This document shows positions 25,553-33,651 of a DNA stretch of 64,000 nt, piece after piece (positions within the stretch are counted from its first letter, which is position 1; every line of letters starts with the position of its first letter). A model generated the notes under the pieces. The model did no database searches, was not told the DNA's origin, and saw nothing but the letters and a program-made list of their open reading frames with translations. This DNA is from Asanoa siamensis (GTDB lineage: Bacteria; Actinomycetota; Actinomycetes; Mycobacteriales; Micromonosporaceae). The position numbers were made by a program, and so were the translations under genes. The stretch lies in NCBI RefSeq assembly GCF_016862555.1, contig NZ_BONE01000026.1, positions 41,348 through 105,347 of the forward strand, written 5' to 3'.

Positions 25553-26734
25553 ATGAGCATGACACGCATCGGCAACGCGAAGGTCCTCGTCTCGGGCGCC
25601 GGAATCGCCGGCACGGCGCTGGCGTGGTGGCTGGCCGAGCACGGCGCCGAGGTCACGGTCGCCGAGCGCGCCGACGCACCGCGCGACGGCGGCTACAAGG
25701 TGGACATCCGGGGCGCGGCGCTGACGGTGGTCGAGCGGATGGGGCTGCTCGACCAGGCCCGGGCGCTGCGCACCGGCGTGCGCACGGGCTCGGTGGTCGA
25801 CGCGACCGGGCGGCGGGTGGCCAGCATGGACGCCGACACGTTCGGCGGCCGGGTGCACGACGACGCCGAGCTGCTTCGCGGCGACCTGTCCCGGATCCTG
25901 CGCGAGGCCACAGCCGACCGGGCCGGTTTCCGGTTCGGCACCGAGGTGGCCGCGCTCGACCCCGACGGCACCGCGACGTTCGCGGGCGGCGCGCGCGAGC
26001 GCTACGACCTGGTGGTCGGCGCCGACGGGCTGCGTTCCGCGACCCGCACCCTGGCGTTCGGCGCCGGCGGGGTGCACGACCTCGGCCACTACGTCGCGAT
26101 CTGGTCGGTGCCCAACCACCTCGGGCTCGACCGCGAGGAGCTGACCTACGTCGGGCCGGGGCGCACCGCGCTGGTCTACAGCACCGCCGGCCAGCACGAC
26201 GCCAAGGCGATGTTCCTGTTCGCGGGCGACACCGCGGCGCGGCCGCGCGGGCGGGAGGCGCAGGAGCGGTTCCTGACCGACGCGTACGCCGGTGAGGGTT
26301 GGGAGGTCCCGAAGCTGCTCGCCGCGATGGGCGAGGCCGACGACCTCTACTTCGACACGATCAGCCAGGTCCGCCTCGACGCCTGGTCGCGCGGGCGGGT
26401 GGTGCTGGTCGGCGACGCGGCCTACTGCGCCTCCCCCGCCTCGGGCCAGGGCACGAGCCTCGCGCTGGTCGGCGCCTACGTGCTGGCCGGCGAGTTGGCC
26501 ACCGCGGGCCTCGACGCCGGCCCGGCCCGCTACGAGGAGCGGATGCGCCCGTTCGTCGCGGCCAACCAGAAGCTGGGCCCGGCCAACATCAAGCGGATGG
26601 TGCTGCGCAGCCGCGGCCAGGTCCGCATGTCGATGCGCATGCTCGGGGTGCTCAACCGGCTGCCGGGCAAGGAGCGCCTGCTCGCGAAGGTCGTCGAGCC
26701 CATCCACCGCGCGGCCACCGCCATCACCCTCTGA
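25553..26734 (+). CDS. FAD-dependent monooxygenase
   Basis: About 393 residues. The N-terminal FAD motif is SGAGIAGTALAWWLAEHG, DLVVGADGLRSATR is the middle GD-type motif, and GDAAYCASPASGQGTSLAL is the second FAD motif. The family is the PHBH/TetX-like class A aromatic hydroxylases, using NAD(P)H and O2 on phenolic or polyketide-like substrates. Starts at ATG 25553, ATG 25559 or GTG 25541 are all possible; none has a strong ribosome site. The stop is 6 bp before the long palindrome at 26741. Confidence 0.9.
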   Translation: MSMTRIGNAKVLVSGAGIAGTALAWWLAEHGAEVTVAERADAPRDGGYKVDIRGAALTVVERMGLLDQARALRTGVRTGSVVDATGRRVASMDADTFGGRVHDDAELLRGDLSRILREATADRAGFRFGTEVAALDPDGTATFAGGARERYDLVVGADGLRSATRTLAFGAGGVHDLGHYVAIWSVPNHLGLDREELTYVGPGRTALVYSTAGQHDAKAMFLFAGDTAARPRGREAQERFLTDAYAGEGWEVPKLLAAMGEADDLYFDTISQVRLDAWSRGRVVLVGDAAYCASPASGQGTSLALVGAYVLAGELATAGLDAGPARYEERMRPFVAANQKLGPANIKRMVLRSRGQVRMSMRMLGVLNRLPGKERLLAKVVEPIHRAATAITL

Positions 26735-26740
26735 CGCTCC

Positions 26741-26790
26741 TGACACCACGATGGCACCACGCACTTGCGCGTGGTGCCATCGTGGTGTCA
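26741..26790. promoter_or_regulatory. 22-bp perfect inverted repeat upstream of the ribbon-helix-helix gene
   Basis: Arms at 26741-26762 and 26769-26790 are perfectly complementary over 22 bp, with a 6-nt loop. Each arm contains two CACCACG units 11 bp apart (26744-26750 and 26755-26761, mirrored on the other arm). It ends 10 bp before the start codon of the gene encoding an Arc-like protein, so four half-sites for that protein is the natural reading. It could double as a terminator for the monooxygenase, although no T-run follows. Confidence 0.7.
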
Positions 26791-26800
26791 TAGTACTGCC

Positions 26801-27310
26801 ATGGACCTGACGCCCTACGTCGACAAGCTCCGCGAGGAACTGGCCGTCGCCGCCGAAGCCGGTGGCGAGGAGGCCCGCGCGCTCGCCGAGCGGCTGACCG
26901 CTCCCCTGGACTCGGCCGTCCGGCTGGCGTTCCTCGAGGCGCTGTCGGCCGCCGCCGACGAGATCACCCGTGACCTCGCTCCCGGCTCGGTCGACCTGCG
27001 GCTGCGCGGACGCGACCCGCAGTTCGTGGTCAACGTGGTGCCAGGTGGCACCACGCCGGCACCAGCGCCGGCGCCGACCGCTGCCGTGCCGGACGACGCG
27101 CTCACCGCGGGCGCGGCCTCGGCCCGGATCAACCTGCGGCTCCCGGACGAGCTCAAGGCCCGCGTCGAGGCGGCTGCCGGCCGGGCGCACGTCTCGGTCA
27201 ACACCTGGCTCGTCCGCGCCGCCGCGAGCGCGCTCGACGCCGACAGCACCCCGCGCGCCACCAGCGACCCGAGCGGCGACGGCCAGCGCTTCACCGGCTG
27301 GGTCCGTTGA
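26801..27310 (+). CDS. ribbon-helix-helix (Arc/HicB-like) DNA-binding protein
   Basis: 169 residues. The N-terminal half (1 to about 75) is helical and acidic and matches no family I know. An Ala/Pro-rich linker follows (about 83-98). The C-terminal RHH domain (about 107-147) reads ARINLRLPDELKARVEAAAG then VSVNTWLVRAAASAL, with the beta-strand that inserts into the major groove. The gene lies between two palindromes built on the same TGGCACCACG half-site (26741-26790, and inside the gene at 27034-27055), implying autoregulation. It is followed closely by a DUF4097 gene and a DrrAB-type exporter, possible further targets. No toxin partner is visible. Confidence 0.8.
   Translation: MDLTPYVDKLREELAVAAEAGGEEARALAERLTAPLDSAVRLAFLEALSAAADEITRDLAPGSVDLRLRGRDPQFVVNVVPGGTTPAPAPAPTAAVPDDALTAGAASARINLRLPDELKARVEAAAGRAHVSVNTWLVRAAASALDADSTPRATSDPSGDGQRFTGWVR
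27034..27055. promoter_or_regulatory. intragenic palindrome sharing the upstream half-site
   Basis: CGTGGTGCCA (27034-27043) and TGGCACCACG (27046-27055) form a perfect 10-bp-arm palindrome with a 2-bp centre, inside the ribbon-helix-helix gene. The 10-mer TGGCACCACG is identical to part of the upstream operator. It encodes the end of FVVNVVPGGTTPAP, at the start of the linker, where sequence is free to vary. It looks like a second, roadblock-type operator. Confidence 0.6.
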
Positions 27311-27336
27311 CGATCACCACACACGAGGGGACCACC

Positions 27337-28179
27337 ATGCCTACGTTCGCCACCCCTACGCCCATCGACGTCGAGATCGGCATCGTCGCCGGCCACGTCC
27401 GGATCACCGCCGGCGACCGCGACACCACCGAGGTCGAGGTCCGCGCCGCCAACTCCCACGCCAAGTCGACCAGGATGGCCGAGGAGACCCAGGTGTCGTA
27501 CGCCGACGGCCGCCTGACCGTCCGTACGCCCAAGGGCATCGCCCGTTGGTTCTCCGGCAACACCGGCCGCATCGAGGTCGAGGTCGCCGTCCCGGCCGGC
27601 TCGCGGCTCGAGGGCAGCACCGACGCCGGCGATCTGCATGCGGCCGGCCCGCTCGGCGACACCCGCTACAAGACCGGCTTCGGCGCGGTGCGGCTGGCCG
27701 AGACCGGCCGGCTCCGGCTGGACACCGGGGCCGGCGACGTCACCGTCGACCGGGTCGCCGGCGACGCCGAGGTGACCACCGGCACCGGCCGCGTGCACAT
27801 CGGCAAGGTCGAGGGCACCGCCGTGGTCAAGAACTCCAGCGGCGAGACCTGGGTCGGCGAGGCGGTCGGCACCGTGCGGGCCAACGGCGCCAACGGCAGC
27901 ATCGACGTCGACCGGGTCACCGCCGGCGCGACGCTGAAGACCGCCAACGGCAGCCTGCGCGTCCGCGAGGCCGTGCGCGGCCAGGTCTCGCTCGACACGG
28001 CGGCCGGCTCGATCGAGGTCGGCATCCCGACCGGCACCGCGGCCTGGCTCGACCTCGACGTCCGCAACGGCGCCGTCCGCAACGGCCTCTCCGGCACGTC
28101 GGGCCCGGGCGAGACCGACGAGAAGGTCGAGATCCGCGCCCGCACCTACTTCGGCGACATCACGGTCCAGCGGGCCTGA
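27337..28179 (+). CDS. DUF4097 family beta-strand repeat protein
   Basis: A 280-residue protein made almost wholly of short beta-strand repeats in the DUF4097 style: GDLHAAGPLGDTRYKTGFGA, then RLRLDTGAGDVTVDRVAG and GSIDVDRVTAGATLKTANGS. It forms a right-handed adhesin-like solenoid. It has no signal peptide or membrane helix, so it is cytosolic as predicted. The family is common in actinomycetes next to small regulators and ABC exporters, with unknown function. ATG 27337 has GAGGGG upstream; TTG 27307 overlapping the previous stop is an alternative. Confidence 0.85.
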   Translation: MPTFATPTPIDVEIGIVAGHVRITAGDRDTTEVEVRAANSHAKSTRMAEETQVSYADGRLTVRTPKGIARWFSGNTGRIEVEVAVPAGSRLEGSTDAGDLHAAGPLGDTRYKTGFGAVRLAETGRLRLDTGAGDVTVDRVAGDAEVTTGTGRVHIGKVEGTAVVKNSSGETWVGEAVGTVRANGANGSIDVDRVTAGATLKTANGSLRVREAVRGQVSLDTAAGSIEVGIPTGTAAWLDLDVRNGAVRNGLSGTSGPGETDEKVEIRARTYFGDITVQRA

Positions 28180-28271
28180 CCCCCCGCACTCCCCCTTACC
28201 TCCGCAGCCGCGGCAGCTCTGCTGCCATGGCTACCCATGCTGCCCTGGTATTAACGAAAGGAATCGAGACC

Positions 28272-29234
28272 ATGACCGCGATCGAGGTGTCCGGCCTGCG
28301 CAAGGCGTACGGCAAGCACACCGTGCTCGACGGCATCGACCTGCACGTCGCCGAGGGGTCGGTGTTCTCCCTGCTCGGCCCGAACGGCGCTGGCAAGACC
28401 ACCACCGTCGAGATCCTCACCACCCTGCAGGCCCCGGACGCCGGCCGCATCATCGTCGGCGGGCACGACCTGACCAAGGACCCCGAGGGGGTACGCGCGG
28501 CGATCGGCGTCACCGGTCAGTTCTCGGCGGTCGACAACATCCTCACCGGCCGGGAGAACCTGCAGCTCATGGCCGACCTGCGGCACCTGGGCAAGCGGGC
28601 CGGCCGGCAGCGGGTCGCCGACCTGCTGGAGCGCTTCGACCTGGTCGAGGCGGCCGGGCGGCCCGCGTCCACGTACTCGGGTGGCATGCGCCGCCGGCTC
28701 GACCTGGCCATGACGCTGGTCGGCACGCCGCGGATCATCTTCCTCGACGAGCCGACCACGGGCCTGGACCCGCGCAGCCGGCACACGATGTGGCAGTGCA
28801 TCCGCGAGCTGCTGGCGGCGGGCACGACGATCTTCCTGACCACGCAGTACCTCGAGGAGGCCGACCAGCTCGCCGACCGGATCGCGCTGCTCAACGGCGG
28901 CGTGCTGGTCGCGCAGGGCACCCCGGCCGAGCTGAAGCGGCTGGTGCCGGGCGGCCACGTACGCCTGCAGTTCAGTGACCCCGCCGGTCTCGACTTCGCC
29001 GCGGCGAGGTTCACCGACGGTACGCGCGACGACGACGCGCTCACCCTCGACGTGCCCGGCGACGGCGGGGTGTCGTCGCTGCGCACGCTGCTGGACCGGC
29101 TCGCGAACGAGCGGGTCGAGCCCGACGGCCTCGCCGTGCACACCCCCGACCTCGACGACGTCTTCCTCGCCCTGACCGCGACGCCCGCGGCTTCCGCGAC
29201 TTCCGCGACTTCCGCCAAGGAGAGTGTCCGATGA
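28272..29234 (+). CDS. DrrA-type ABC exporter ATP-binding protein
   Basis: A 320-residue ATPase. Walker A is LLGPNGAGKTTTVEIL (about 36-51), the signature is TYSGGMRRRLDLAMTL, Walker B is IIFLDEPTTGLDPRSR and the switch is LTTQYLEEADQLADR. A C-terminal DUF4162-like domain ends DLDDVFLALTA, typical of the DrrA daunorubicin-exporter family. ATG 28272 is preceded by GAAAGGA. Its stop overlaps the permease ATG (ATGA). It drives efflux of an unknown hydrophobic compound. Confidence 0.93.
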   Translation: MTAIEVSGLRKAYGKHTVLDGIDLHVAEGSVFSLLGPNGAGKTTTVEILTTLQAPDAGRIIVGGHDLTKDPEGVRAAIGVTGQFSAVDNILTGRENLQLMADLRHLGKRAGRQRVADLLERFDLVEAAGRPASTYSGGMRRRLDLAMTLVGTPRIIFLDEPTTGLDPRSRHTMWQCIRELLAAGTTIFLTTQYLEEADQLADRIALLNGGVLVAQGTPAELKRLVPGGHVRLQFSDPAGLDFAAARFTDGTRDDDALTLDVPGDGGVSSLRTLLDRLANERVEPDGLAVHTPDLDDVFLALTATPAASATSATSAKESVR

Positions 29235-30007
29235 CCACCACCGTCCTCGACTCGGTGACCCTGTTCCGCCGGGACATCACCCACGCCGTGCGGTTCCCCA
29301 TGATGACGATCAGCGGCATCGGCACCGCGTCGTTCTTCCTGCTGCTCTTCGTCGGCGTGTTCGGCGACGCGCTGGGCGCGGATTTCCTGCCGGCGGACGG
29401 CGGCCGCTACGTCGACTACATCGCGCCCGGCATCATCCTGATGGCCGCCGGCACCGGCACCGCGGCCACCGCGATCAAGGTCAACCAGGACATGCAGGAG
29501 GGCCTCATCGCCCGCCTGCGGACGATGTCGATCGCCCGCATGTCGGTGCTCACCGGCCAGGTGGTCGGCAGCCTGGTGCGTACGATCCTGAGCGTCGTGC
29601 TGGTCGTCGGGGTGGCGCTGGCCCTGGGCTTCCGCCCGTCGGCGACGCCGCTGGAGTACCTGGCGGCGCTGGGCGTCTTCGCGATGCTGACGTTCGCGCT
29701 GACCTGGATCGCGGTGGCGTTCGGCCTGGCCACGAAGACGGTCGCGGGCGCCAACAGCCTGTCGCTGATCCTCCAGTTCCTGCCCCTGATCTCGAGCGCC
29801 TTCCTGCCGACCGGCTCGATGCCGGGCGGGGTGGCCTGGTTCGCGGAGCACCAGCCGTACACCCCGATCATCGAGACGCTGCGCGGCCTGCTGATGGGCT
29901 CGGGCATCGGCGACAGCGCGTGGTGGGCGGTCGGCTGGTGCGCGGTGCTGGCCACGGTGGGCTTCTTCTGGTCGCGCGCGCTCTACAACCGGCCCCGCGG
30001 CGCCTGA
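29231..30007 (+). CDS. DrrB-type ABC-2 exporter permease
   Basis: A 258-residue membrane protein with six helices and the ABC-2 membrane fold. Conserved segments are VRFPMMTISGIGTASFFLLL near the N-terminus, YVDYIAPGIILMAAGTG, and the terminal PLISSAFLPTGSMPGG plus NQPYTP-like HQPYTPIIETLRGLL. It pairs with the ATPase upstream, with which it overlaps by 4 bp, to form the exporter. No regulator directly abuts the pair; the ribbon-helix-helix protein is the nearest. Confidence 0.92.
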   Translation: MTTTVLDSVTLFRRDITHAVRFPMMTISGIGTASFFLLLFVGVFGDALGADFLPADGGRYVDYIAPGIILMAAGTGTAATAIKVNQDMQEGLIARLRTMSIARMSVLTGQVVGSLVRTILSVVLVVGVALALGFRPSATPLEYLAALGVFAMLTFALTWIAVAFGLATKTVAGANSLSLILQFLPLISSAFLPTGSMPGGVAWFAEHQPYTPIIETLRGLLMGSGIGDSAWWAVGWCAVLATVGFFWSRALYNRPRGA

Positions 30008-30167
30008 GGCCGCGGGAGAACCCGCCGCGCTTCTGCCGGTCTCGTGCCGGACGGCGGGCGGCGGCGCCGGTCAGCGCGCGCCGGCCACGGGGGGTGTGGA
30101 TCAAGCGCTGTTGGGGGCGCTCCTTCGTACGGTGCCGGAAAGCCTTCCCACACAAGGAGAGTGCGTC

Positions 30168-30746
30168 GTGCGTACCACCAGAACAGCGCGCTGGGCGGCC
30201 GCCGTCGTCCTGGCGGCCGTCGCGGGCGTGGTCGGGGTCGCCCCGCCCGCGTCGGCCGCCCCGGTCATCGTCTACACCGGACCGTTCTACAACCAGCACA
30301 CCAAGGACGTGGGCCTGACCAAGGCGATGGCGGTGTTGAACGCGTCCACCGGGAACACCGCCCCGATGATCCAGGCCCCCTACACCGACCCGGCGCCGCA
30401 CAACGACCGGATCATCCTGGAGCGGGAGAGCACCTCGGGCGTGTACCGGCTCAAGCCGCAGCACACCTACAGCAACGACGGCAACGTGCACAACGACAAG
30501 CGCCTCGCGGTCAAGAACGCCGACGGCGGCAACAACATCCCGATCGTGAACGCCACCTGCACGTACGACGGCGTCAACAACGACGTCTGGGAGATCATCG
30601 TCAACTGGTCGACCGAGGGCGACTACATCCGGAACCAGATGACCGGAAAGTGCATCACCACGAAGAGCAAGGCCACCGACAACGCCCCGCTGATCACCTT
30701 CGACTGCAACGGCGGGCACAACGGCATCTGGATCTTCGGCCCCTAG
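30168..30746 (+). CDS. secreted ricin-type beta-trefoil protein
   Basis: 192 residues. A signal peptide (1 to about 33, ending PPASAA) precedes one beta-trefoil of about 140 residues, with ricin-like features: ATCTYDGVNNDVWEIIV and TGKCITTKSKATDNAPLITF then FDCNGGHNGIWIFGP (degenerate Q-x-W motifs). It is a stand-alone extracellular lectin or cell-surface protein with no catalytic domain. The GTG at 30168 has AAGGAGA 7 nt upstream. It is followed by a hairpin terminator at 30763. Confidence 0.82.
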   Translation: MRTTRTARWAAAVVLAAVAGVVGVAPPASAAPVIVYTGPFYNQHTKDVGLTKAMAVLNASTGNTAPMIQAPYTDPAPHNDRIILERESTSGVYRLKPQHTYSNDGNVHNDKRLAVKNADGGNNIPIVNATCTYDGVNNDVWEIIVNWSTEGDYIRNQMTGKCITTKSKATDNAPLITFDCNGGHNGIWIFGP

Positions 30747-30762
30747 GTGTGCGGCCGCGGGC

Positions 30763-30798
30763 CGAGGGCTCCTCTCGACGAGTCGAGGGGGGCCCTCG
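30763..30798. terminator. hairpin between convergent genes
   Basis: An inverted repeat of 17 bases each way (with G-U pairs on either strand) and a tiny loop, centred near 30781, ending GCCCTCG. It lies 17 bp after the ricin-protein stop and just before the end of the remnant gene at 30807, so it could terminate both directions. Confidence 0.6.
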
Positions 30799-30806
30799 CC
30801 CGTCCG

Positions 30807-31097
30807 TCAGGCGAGCGAGGCCAGCGAGTCGCGGGCGAGGACGAAGGCTGGCAGGGCTTTCCGGAAGGCCTCGTCGCTGCCGGTCATGACGTGGACCGCG
30901 TAGCTCGCGTCGCCGACCGCGACGGTGAAGACCCGGTACTCGACCCCGCTCACCCGCCAGCGCGTCTCGACACCGCTGCCGACCGGGCGGGTCTCCACCG
31001 CTTCGGGCCGTGCGGGGAAGAGCCACTCGGCGAACGCGGTGTGCCCGCCGCCGCAGCCCGCCCACGGCGTACGTACCGTCGGGTATTTGTCTGGATC
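30807..31097 (-). pseudogene. 5'-truncated gene remnant of unknown family
   Basis: The frame is open from 31097, just after a TGA at 31098-31100, to the stop at 30807, about 96 codons. The only available start is GTG 30998, which would remove well-structured sequence upstream of it (TPWAGCGGGHTAFAEWLFPA). The remaining part has a plausible alpha/beta pattern (VEYRVFTVAVGDASYAVHVM). Coding character runs right up to the stop with no initiation site, so the gene looks cut off at its 5' end. A compositional change toward A/T begins at about 31080. The family is not recognised. A 63-residue product from GTG 30998 cannot be excluded. Confidence 0.5.
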
Positions 31098-31161
31098 TCA
31101 TCGGCTTTGCGCGGGTACGTCATTATCTGGAGAACAGGGTTCGAGCCGGATTGGGGCGGCC

Positions 31162-31743
31162 ATGCCTGACGACGACACCGCGCGATCCCATGAAGCGGCT
31201 GTGGCTGAGTTCACCGCGTTGCGCGCGGAGATCATGGCTCGGCAGAGCAGCCAGCAGGGACTGCTCTCCATCCAGCTCACGGTCGGGGGCGCGCTGTTCA
31301 GCCTCGCCCTGTCGAGTCCCGGCCGCGCCGCGGTGCTGTTGATCCTGCCGCTGACGACGGTGATGCTGGCGGGCCGCCACGTGGCGCACAGTTACGCGTG
31401 CCTCAGCATCGCGACCTACATCAGAACTGAGCTCAGCCCTCGCGTAGCCGGCGGGCTCGGCTGGGAGGAATGGCTCCGTGCACATCGCGAGGTACCGCGC
31501 CGCTACCGCGTGCTGAACCCGCTGTTCATCTCGTTTCCGGCGATCAGCGCACTCGCTGTGGTCGGCGCGTTCCCGTACCTCGCCAGCCTGCCGGCGTCGG
31601 CCGCGTCCGTGAGCTACTGGCTGGCCTGGACGGTTGGCGCCGCACTGACGGTGTCGTCGAGCAGGCTCATCCAACGGGTCCGGCACGACTCCTTCCTCTG
31701 GACCGGTCCGACCCCGGAGAGAGCGTTGGCGCCGGAAGGGTGA
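31162..31743 (+). CDS. hypothetical membrane protein
   Basis: 193 residues. An N-terminal helical cytoplasmic part (1 to about 30; HEAAVAEFTALRAEIMARQS) is followed by hydrophobic hairpins at about 35-75 (SIQLTVGGALFSLALSS; AAVLLILPLTTVMLAG) and about 125-165 (FPAISALAVVGAFPYLASL; YWLAWTVGAALTV), so probably four membrane helices. I do not recognise a family with confidence. Composition is slightly less GC-rich than its neighbours. It sits alone beside the truncated remnant at 30807, so it may have arrived with the event that cut that gene. Confidence 0.7.
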   Translation: MPDDDTARSHEAAVAEFTALRAEIMARQSSQQGLLSIQLTVGGALFSLALSSPGRAAVLLILPLTTVMLAGRHVAHSYACLSIATYIRTELSPRVAGGLGWEEWLRAHREVPRRYRVLNPLFISFPAISALAVVGAFPYLASLPASAASVSYWLAWTVGAALTVSSSRLIQRVRHDSFLWTGPTPERALAPEG

Positions 31744-31784
31744 CCGGCGAACGGACGTGACACGAGTCCTCCGCCGTCGCGTCC

Positions 31785-32363
31785 TCACCCGTGGACCGTG
31801 AGGACGCCGGCCACGTCGACGTCGGAGGAGGTGCCCGGGTAGCCCGACTCGGCGATCAGGCGGGCGCCGAGGACCGCGCTCCAGAACGTGCGGGCCTCGA
31901 CCTGGGGCGTGCGGTCGACGACCCAACCCCGGCGCGCCAGGATCGCGGCCAGGTAATGCTCAGCCTGGCGGAACAGCACCGTCAGGTTCTGCTCGGCCAA
32001 CGGCCGCAACTCCGGCCGGCGGCGGGTGATGGACATCGCTTCGACCACCGTGGGTAGTGACGGCAGCGCCAGTGCCGTGCGGGCCAGGGCCGACCGGAAC
32101 GCCGCCGGGGTGCGCTGGCGGCGGCCGATCGGCTCCAGGCGGGCCGCGTCGCGCAACAGCATCAGGAACGCCGCGTGAACAAACAGGGCGTCCTTGGAGC
32201 CGAAGTAGTAGGTGATCTGGTTGGGGTGGGCACCCGCGGCCGTGGCGATTTCGGCCACGTTGACCCGGTCAAACCCCCGTGAGGCGAACAATTCGACGGC
32301 CTTGTCGAGGATCAGCGCACGGGTGCGCCGTCCCCGTGATCTCGGTGGCACCGCGGTGGACAC
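31785..32363 (-). CDS. TetR family transcriptional regulator
   Basis: 192 residues. The N-terminal HTH reads ALILDKAVELFASRGFDRVN then IATAAGAHPNQITYYFGSKD (about 16-60). The ligand domain follows, with RRPELRPLAEQNLTVLFRQA. It starts at GTG 32363, only 5 bp from a palindrome (32369-32387) that lies between it and the divergent ketosynthase gene at 32393. It is the obvious repressor of both genes, responding to an unknown ligand, perhaps an acyl compound given its neighbour. Confidence 0.92.
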   Translation of the reverse strand: MSTAVPPRSRGRRTRALILDKAVELFASRGFDRVNVAEIATAAGAHPNQITYYFGSKDALFVHAAFLMLLRDAARLEPIGRRQRTPAAFRSALARTALALPSLPTVVEAMSITRRRPELRPLAEQNLTVLFRQAEHYLAAILARRGWVVDRTPQVEARTFWSAVLGARLIAESGYPGTSSDVDVAGVLTVHG

Positions 32364-32368
32364 CCCTA

Positions 32369-32387
32369 AGTTGTATGCGATACAACT
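32369..32387. promoter_or_regulatory. TetR operator shared by the divergent tetR and fabF-like genes
   Basis: AGTTGTAT-GCG-ATACAACT is a perfect palindrome with 8-bp arms and a 3-bp centre. It fills most of the 29-bp gap between the two start codons (32363 and 32393). TACAAC within it can serve as a -10 box on both strands, each 5-6 nt before a start codon, so both messages would be leaderless and one bound TetR dimer would block both promoters. Confidence 0.75.
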
Positions 32388-32392
32388 AAGTC

Positions 32393-33634
32393 ATGTCCAC
32401 CACCCCAGCCGACGTCGTCGTCACCGGTCTGGGCGCGACGACCCCGCTCGGCGGCGACGTCGCAGCCCTCTGGCAGGGCATGCTCGACGGCCGCTCGGGC
32501 GTGCGCCGGATCGACGACCTCGTCGCCGCGTACCCGTTCGCCGACGACCTGCCCGCGAAGATCGCCGCACCCATGGCGGTCTCCCCCGCCGACGCCCTCA
32601 CCCGGGTGCAGGCCCGCCGGATGGACCGGGCCGAGCAGGCCGCGTTCGTCGCCGCCCGCGAGGCCTGGCAGCACGCCGGCACGCCCGAGGTCGATCCCGA
32701 GCGGCTGGCCGTCGCGATGGGCACCGGCATCGGCGGCGTCGGCACGCTGCTCGACCAGGACGACCTCATCGAGGAGCGCGGCCCCGGCCGGGTGTCCCCG
32801 CTGACCGTGCCGATGCTGATGCCCAACGGCCCGGCGGCCTGGGTCAGCATCGAGTACGGCGCCCGCGCGGGCGTCTACACGCCGGTGTCCGCCTGTGCGT
32901 CCGGCGCCGAGGCGCTGGCCCTGGGCGCCCGGATGATCCGTGACGGCGAGGCCGACGTGGTCATCGCCGGTGGCGCCGAGGCGGCCATCAACCCGTTGAC
33001 GATCGCGGGCTTCGCCCAGGCGCGTACGCTCAGCCGCCGCAACGACGACCCCGCGGCCGCGTCCCGCCCGTTCGACACGGGCCGCGACGGCTTCGTGCTC
33101 GGCGAGGGTGCCGGCGCGATGATCCTGGAGCGGGCCGACTTCGCCGCCGCCCGCGGCGCCACCGTGCTGGGCCGGCTGGCCGGCTTCGGGATCACCTCCG
33201 ACGCGTACCACATCACCGGTCCTGACCCGACCGGCGCCGGACAGATCCGCGCGATCCGGCGCGCGCTGGCGAACGCGGGCCTCGAGCCGGGCGACATCGT
33301 GCACGTCAACTGCCACGCCACGTCCACCGTCGTCGGCGACGTCGGCGAGGCGGCCGCGATCGCCGCCGCGCTCGGCCCCGGCACGGTGCTGACCGCGCCG
33401 AAGTCCAACATCGGCCACCTCGTCGGCGCGGCCGGCGCGGTCGAGGGCGTCGTCGCGCTGCTGTCGGCCACGCACGGTGTGGTGCCGCGCACGCTCAACC
33501 TCGCGGAGCGGGACCCGGCGGTCGACCTCGACGTCGTGGCCGGCGCGACCCGCACCACCCGCCCGGGCCCGGTCCTGAGCAACTCCTTCGGCTTCGGCGG
33601 CCAGAACGTCAGCGTGATCTTCACCCCGGCCTGA
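32393..33634 (+). CDS. fabF: beta-ketoacyl-[acyl-carrier-protein] synthase II-like enzyme
   Basis: A 413-residue ketosynthase. The active Cys is in SACASGAEA (about residue 167), with His in NCHATST (about 307) and His in KSNIGHLVGAAG (about 341), the full C-H-H triad. It should condense malonyl-ACP with an acyl primer. There is no ACP, FabD, FabG or chain-length-factor gene nearby, so it is a solo, TetR-controlled KAS, perhaps for a modified fatty acid or for replacing the housekeeping enzyme under inhibitor stress. That role is inference. Confidence 0.92.
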   Translation: MSTTPADVVVTGLGATTPLGGDVAALWQGMLDGRSGVRRIDDLVAAYPFADDLPAKIAAPMAVSPADALTRVQARRMDRAEQAAFVAAREAWQHAGTPEVDPERLAVAMGTGIGGVGTLLDQDDLIEERGPGRVSPLTVPMLMPNGPAAWVSIEYGARAGVYTPVSACASGAEALALGARMIRDGEADVVIAGGAEAAINPLTIAGFAQARTLSRRNDDPAAASRPFDTGRDGFVLGEGAGAMILERADFAAARGATVLGRLAGFGITSDAYHITGPDPTGAGQIRAIRRALANAGLEPGDIVHVNCHATSTVVGDVGEAAAIAAALGPGTVLTAPKSNIGHLVGAAGAVEGVVALLSATHGVVPRTLNLAERDPAVDLDVVAGATRTTRPGPVLSNSFGFGGQNVSVIFTPA

Positions 33635-33651
33635 CCGGTAGGGTCGCTGAC

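Noticed and set aside
26741..26790. Palindrome as only a rho-independent terminator of the monooxygenase gene
   Set aside because: No T-run, arms much longer than needed, and the half-site recurs inside the regulator gene; an operator is a better explanation, though both may be true.
26801..27310. HicB-type antitoxin of a toxin-antitoxin pair
   Set aside because: No small toxin gene precedes or follows; the N-terminal domain is not HicB-like.
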